Shown piece after piece: positions 49,401-52,392 of a stretch of DNA of 52,392 bases; within the stretch, counting starts at the first letter, position 1, and each line of letters begins with the position of its first letter. Under the pieces are notes generated by a model. It worked only from the letters and a program-made list of their open reading frames with translations. It ran no database searches and was not told where the DNA came from. A program made the position numbers and the translations under genes. The DNA lies in the NCBI GenBank assembly GCA_002102225.1, contig LQPB01000099.1, forward strand, positions 1 to 52,392, given 5' to 3'. The DNA comes from Mycobacterium interjectum. Lineage in GTDB: Bacteria; Actinomycetota; Actinomycetes; Mycobacteriales; Mycobacteriaceae.

Positions 49401-50636
49401 ATGCTGCAAGAGTTCTGGCACAACTTCACCCACAACCTGTTCAAGCCGCTCCTACTGTTCTTCTACTTCGGCTTCCTGATCCCGATCCTGAAGGTGCGCT
49501 TCGAGTTCCCGTATGTGATCTATCAGGGCCTGACGATGTACCTGCTGCTGGCCATCGGCTGGCACGGCGGCGAGGAGCTCGCCAAGATCAGCGCGTCCAG
49601 CATCGGGGTCATCGTCGGATTCATGCTGCTCGGCTTCGTGCTGAACTTCCTCATCGGAGCGATCGCCTACGGGCTGATGGGCTGGCTCACTTCGCTGAGA
49701 AAGGTCGACCGGGCAACGGTCGCCGGTTACTACGGATCCGACTCGGCGGGCACCTTCGCCACCTGCGTGGCCGTCCTGGCCGCCGTCGGCATCTCGTTCA
49801 ACCCGTATATGCCCGTGATGCTGGCCGTCATGGAGATTCCCGGCTGCCTGGTGGCGCTCTACTTGGTGGCCTTGCTGCGCCACCGCAACATGGACGCGGC
49901 GGGGAACATGCCCGACGAGCCCGGATACACGCCACCGGTCAAGGTCGGCGTCGGGCCCGGCACCGCGGCGAAGCCCCCGCACGGCCAGAGCCTGGAGTCC
50001 GAGCACGACCGGGGAGTCGAGCAAGAGCTGGAGCTCGCGATGGAGAAGCTGGAGCATCCGAACTGGGAGCCCGACCCGAGCCCACCGATCGGCAAGGCCA
50101 AGAGGATGCCGATGTTCTCCCGAGAGCTGCTGCAGGAAGTGTTCCTCAACCCCGGACTCGTCCTTCTCTTCGGCGGCATCATGATCGGCCTCATCAGTGG
50201 GCTGCAGGGCCAAAAGGTCGTCGCCGACGACGACAAGTTCTTCGTGTTGGCGTTCCAGGGCGTGCTGTGCCTGTTCCTGCTCGAGATGGGCATGACGGCG
50301 TCTCGCAAGCTGCGGGACCTACGGACGGCGGGACCGGGTTTCATCTTCTTCGGCCTGCTCGCACCCAATATCTTCGCGCCGCTGGGGATCATCGTCGCCC
50401 ACGTCTACGCGTCGGCGACCCATGCCGATTTCAAGCCGGGGACCTACGTGCTGTTCGCGGTGCTGTGCGGCGCGGCGTCCTACATCGCCGTGCCGGCGGT
50501 GCAGCGGCTGGCGATCCCCGAGGCCAGCCCGACCCTGCCGCTGGCCGCGTCGCTGGGTTTGACGTTCTCCTACAACGTCACCATCGGAATCCCGCTCTAC
50601 ATCGAGATCAACCGCCTGGTTGCGCACTGGTTCTAG
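49401..50636 (+). CDS. SbtA/DUF897-type permease, copy 1
   Basis: A 411-residue membrane protein with about ten hydrophobic helices in two halves (about 12-165 and 255-408). A charged cytoplasmic linker between them (170-250) holds EPGYTPP, EQELELAMEKLEHPNWEPD. The FYFGFLIPILKV and AIGWHGGEEL stretches and the mirrored second half indicate Pfam Sbt_1 (PF05982), whose studied member is the cyanobacterial Na+/HCO3- symporter SbtA. Bicarbonate transport is therefore inferred from family. No SbtB (PII-like) gene is adjacent. A GAGAGG ribosome-binding site precedes the ATG. A second copy follows. Confidence 0.8.
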   Translation: MLQEFWHNFTHNLFKPLLLFFYFGFLIPILKVRFEFPYVIYQGLTMYLLLAIGWHGGEELAKISASSIGVIVGFMLLGFVLNFLIGAIAYGLMGWLTSLRKVDRATVAGYYGSDSAGTFATCVAVLAAVGISFNPYMPVMLAVMEIPGCLVALYLVALLRHRNMDAAGNMPDEPGYTPPVKVGVGPGTAAKPPHGQSLESEHDRGVEQELELAMEKLEHPNWEPDPSPPIGKAKRMPMFSRELLQEVFLNPGLVLLFGGIMIGLISGLQGQKVVADDDKFFVLAFQGVLCLFLLEMGMTASRKLRDLRTAGPGFIFFGLLAPNIFAPLGIIVAHVYASATHADFKPGTYVLFAVLCGAASYIAVPAVQRLAIPEASPTLPLAASLGLTFSYNVTIGIPLYIEINRLVAHWF

Positions 50637-50654
50637 CGCCGCACAATTGCGGCG
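50637..50654 (+). terminator. hairpin right after the first SbtA-like stop
   Basis: CGCCGCA-CAAT-TGCGGCG is a perfect 7-bp stem with a 4-base loop directly after the TAG. No T-run follows. It probably reduces read-through into the second copy. Confidence 0.55.
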
Positions 50655-50814
50655 TTGCAGGCACACCAGCAACGTTGTTAATTGTGCGTAAAGACGCCAT
50701 GACTCGGTTGACTCGGGTCGTGTGAGTACTCAATGTTCTAATGATGTTCTGGGACGCCCCGCGCCAGTTGCCGCTTCCCGCATCACCGGACTGAGTCGCA
50801 CGGAGGCGCCCTCA

Positions 50815-52059
50815 ATGCTGCAGGAGTTCTGGCAGAACTTCACGCACAATCTTTTCAAGCCGCTGCTGCTCTTCTTCTATTTCGGATTCTTGATCCCGAT
50901 TCTCAAGGTGCGGTTCGAGTTCCCGTACGTGATCTATCAGGGCCTGACGATGTACCTGCTGCTGGCCATCGGTTGGCAGGGGGGCGAAGAGCTCGCCAAG
51001 GTCCAGCCGGCCGACATCGACAACATCGCCGGATTTGCGTTGATGGGCTTCGCCTTGAACTTCGTGATCGGAGTTCTGGCGTACGTGGTGCTGAAATATA
51101 CGACTGCCATGCGCCGAGTCGACCGCGCGACCGTCGCCGGCTACTACGGTTCGGACTCGGCGGGAACCTTTGCCACCTGTGTGGCGGTGCTGTCGGGCGT
51201 GGGCATCGCGTTCAACGCCTACATGCCCGTGTTGCTGGCCATCATGGAGATCCCGGGCTGCCTGGTGGCGCTGTACCTGGTGATGCGCCTTCGACACCGT
51301 GGTCTCAACGAATCGGGCTACATGCCGGACGAGCCCGGCTACGTCGCGCCGGTCAGGTCCGGGGTCGGTCCGGGCACGGCCGCAAGGCCCCTGCCCCGTC
51401 AGGGCCTCAGTGTCGAGCAAGAACGGGGCATCGAGCAGGAGCTGAAATTCTCGCTGGAAAAGCTGGAGCATCCGGACTGGGAGCCCGATGCCAGCCCGCC
51501 CCTCGGCAAGGCCACGAGAATGCCCTTCTTCTCACGCGAGCTCCTGCAGGAGGTTTTCCTGAACCCCGGGCTCATTCTTCTCATCGGCGGCATCATCATC
51601 GGCTTCGTCAGTGCGCTGCAGGGACAGAAGGTCGTTCACGACCAGAACGAGCTCTTTGTCGCCGCCTTTCAGGGCGTGCTCTGCCTTTTCCTGCTGGAGA
51701 TGGGCATGACGGCGTCGCGAAAGTTGCATGACCTCAAGCAAGCCGGGCGTGGCTTCATCCTCTTCGGCCTGCTGGCCCCCAACTTGTTTGCGGTGCTGGG
51801 GATTCTGGCCGCCTACAGCTACGCGGAGCTGACCCACACCCACTTCCAGCGCGGCACCTACGTGTTGTTCGCGGTGCTGTGCGGCGCGGCCTCCTATATC
51901 ACCGTCCCGGCGGTCCAGCGGCTGGCGATCCCCGAGGCAAGCCCGACGCTGCCGCTGGCCGCGTCGCTGGGTTTGACGTTCTCCTACAACGTCACCGTCG
52001 GAATCCCGCTCTATATCGAGTTCAATCGCGTAGTCGCGCACTGGTTCCCGGGCGTCTGA
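50815..52059 (+). CDS. SbtA/DUF897-type permease, copy 2
   Basis: A 414-residue tandem paralogue of the preceding gene. The first 60 residues differ at two positions only (HNFTHN/QNFTHN and GWHGG/GWQGG), and the last 60 are also nearly the same. The middle helices and the charged linker are more diverged. The ATG at 50815 follows GGAGG by eight bases; the frame is open to 50722, but the internal ATG matches copy 1. Having two copies implies dosage or different conditions of use. Substrate is inferred as bicarbonate or another small anion. Confidence 0.8.
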   Translation: MLQEFWQNFTHNLFKPLLLFFYFGFLIPILKVRFEFPYVIYQGLTMYLLLAIGWQGGEELAKVQPADIDNIAGFALMGFALNFVIGVLAYVVLKYTTAMRRVDRATVAGYYGSDSAGTFATCVAVLSGVGIAFNAYMPVLLAIMEIPGCLVALYLVMRLRHRGLNESGYMPDEPGYVAPVRSGVGPGTAARPLPRQGLSVEQERGIEQELKFSLEKLEHPDWEPDASPPLGKATRMPFFSRELLQEVFLNPGLILLIGGIIIGFVSALQGQKVVHDQNELFVAAFQGVLCLFLLEMGMTASRKLHDLKQAGRGFILFGLLAPNLFAVLGILAAYSYAELTHTHFQRGTYVLFAVLCGAASYITVPAVQRLAIPEASPTLPLAASLGLTFSYNVTVGIPLYIEFNRVVAHWFPGV

Positions 52060-52392
52060 CACACGTCATATCGGGTCCCGCTCGACATTTGGAACTCCCG
52101 CATGACACCGCGCCGGTTCGACGAGTGCTCGAAAGGGCCGTGGGTTGGGCGTCTGGAAAGTCGCCCCGGCAAGGACTTTCACTGATTTAGCCACTCATAA
52201 AATCACCTGCCGGCTGGGCGTACGACCCGCCAGAGTACCCACTGTTGATCGATGATTCTGGCCGGCGGACGCACGTTGTCAAATGTTCGTAAACGCGGCG
52301 TCAATTATTCGTAAAGGGGAGCGTCCCGGGGAGTGGTGTAAGTGATGGCGGCGTGTCGGTCCCTGACGTAAGAGGGCCATCGCGTGAGTCTC
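52060..52392. other. 333-bp region after the second permease
   Basis: No supported gene. TTCGTAAA occurs at 52286-52293 and 52308-52315, 22 bp apart, and a related GTGCGTAAA is at 50684-50692 after copy 1. A weak inverted repeat GATGGC/GCCATC spans 52344-52381. The last nine bases (GTGAGTCTC, behind AGAGGG) could be the start of a gene leaving the window, too short to judge. Confidence 0.5.

Noticed and set aside
52384..52392. GTGAGTCTC at the right edge as a gene start
   Set aside because: Three codons behind AGAGGG are not enough to support a gene; noted in the intergenic entry only.

Overview
This 52 kb, GC-rich window is chromosomal DNA of a slow-growing Mycobacterium, most likely from the M. 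avium complex or a close relative. That call rests on the PPE and Esx proteins, the complete mycobactin (mbt) locus, and a gene order that follows M. tuberculosis Rv2346c-Rv2386c with local gains and losses. Homologue names come from recognising protein sequence, not from a search. No tRNA, rRNA, CRISPR array, transposase or phage gene was seen.

Layout. (1) 1-4061, minus strand: an ESX-5-type array of two PPE-SVP genes, a complete EsxJ-like/EsxN-like pair, the 5' end of another esx gene, and a small unfamiliar ORF with a tryptophan-rich repeat. (2) 4461-18656: the conserved core glyS | smtB-zur | an inserted alpha/beta hydrolase | Rv2360c-like, uppS, recO | amiA2 | era, Rv2366c-like, ybeY, phoH, rsmE, dnaJ2, hrcA. 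M. tuberculosis Rv2365c, Rv2369c-Rv2370c and PE_PGRS40 have no counterpart here. (3) 18814-21794: an Rv2375-like gene, an ECF41/SigJ-type sigma factor coupled to a carboxymuconolactone decarboxylase-family gene, and two tandem Mtb12/CFP2-type secreted antigens. (4) 21893-43200: mycobactin biosynthesis, with mbtB-C-D-E-F-G-H as one overlapping minus-strand operon and mbtA divergent from mbtB. (5) 43208-49036, minus strand: an MFS exporter, a BBE-type flavin oxidase, a DesA1-like acyl-ACP desaturase and mbtI. mbtJ is absent from its M. tuberculosis position. (6) 49401-52059: two tandem SbtA/DUF897-type bicarbonate-transporter-like permeases.

How the genes work together. MbtI makes salicylate and MbtA loads it onto the aryl carrier domain of MbtB. 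MbtB, C, D, E and F assemble the salicyl-oxazoline/hydroxy-acid/lysine scaffold with MbtG (lysine N-hydroxylase) and MbtH (adenylation-domain partner). IdeR-like boxes lie between mbtB and mbtA and directly before mbtI, so iron repression of the locus is the natural model. The MFS, flavin-oxidase and desaturase genes placed between mbtA and mbtI are candidate accessory or export genes. glyS beside smtB-zur ties the upstream part to zinc, and the GlyRS here carries a CxxC/CxxC pair that may bind zinc.

Most useful leads: the mbtA-mbtI insert, the tandem SbtA-like permeases, the 23-bp iterated repeats before the PPE operon, the vestigial adenylation segment in MbtE, the ECF41 module with a SigJ-like promoter, and the W-repeat small protein. 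I saw no clearly new defence or mobile system.
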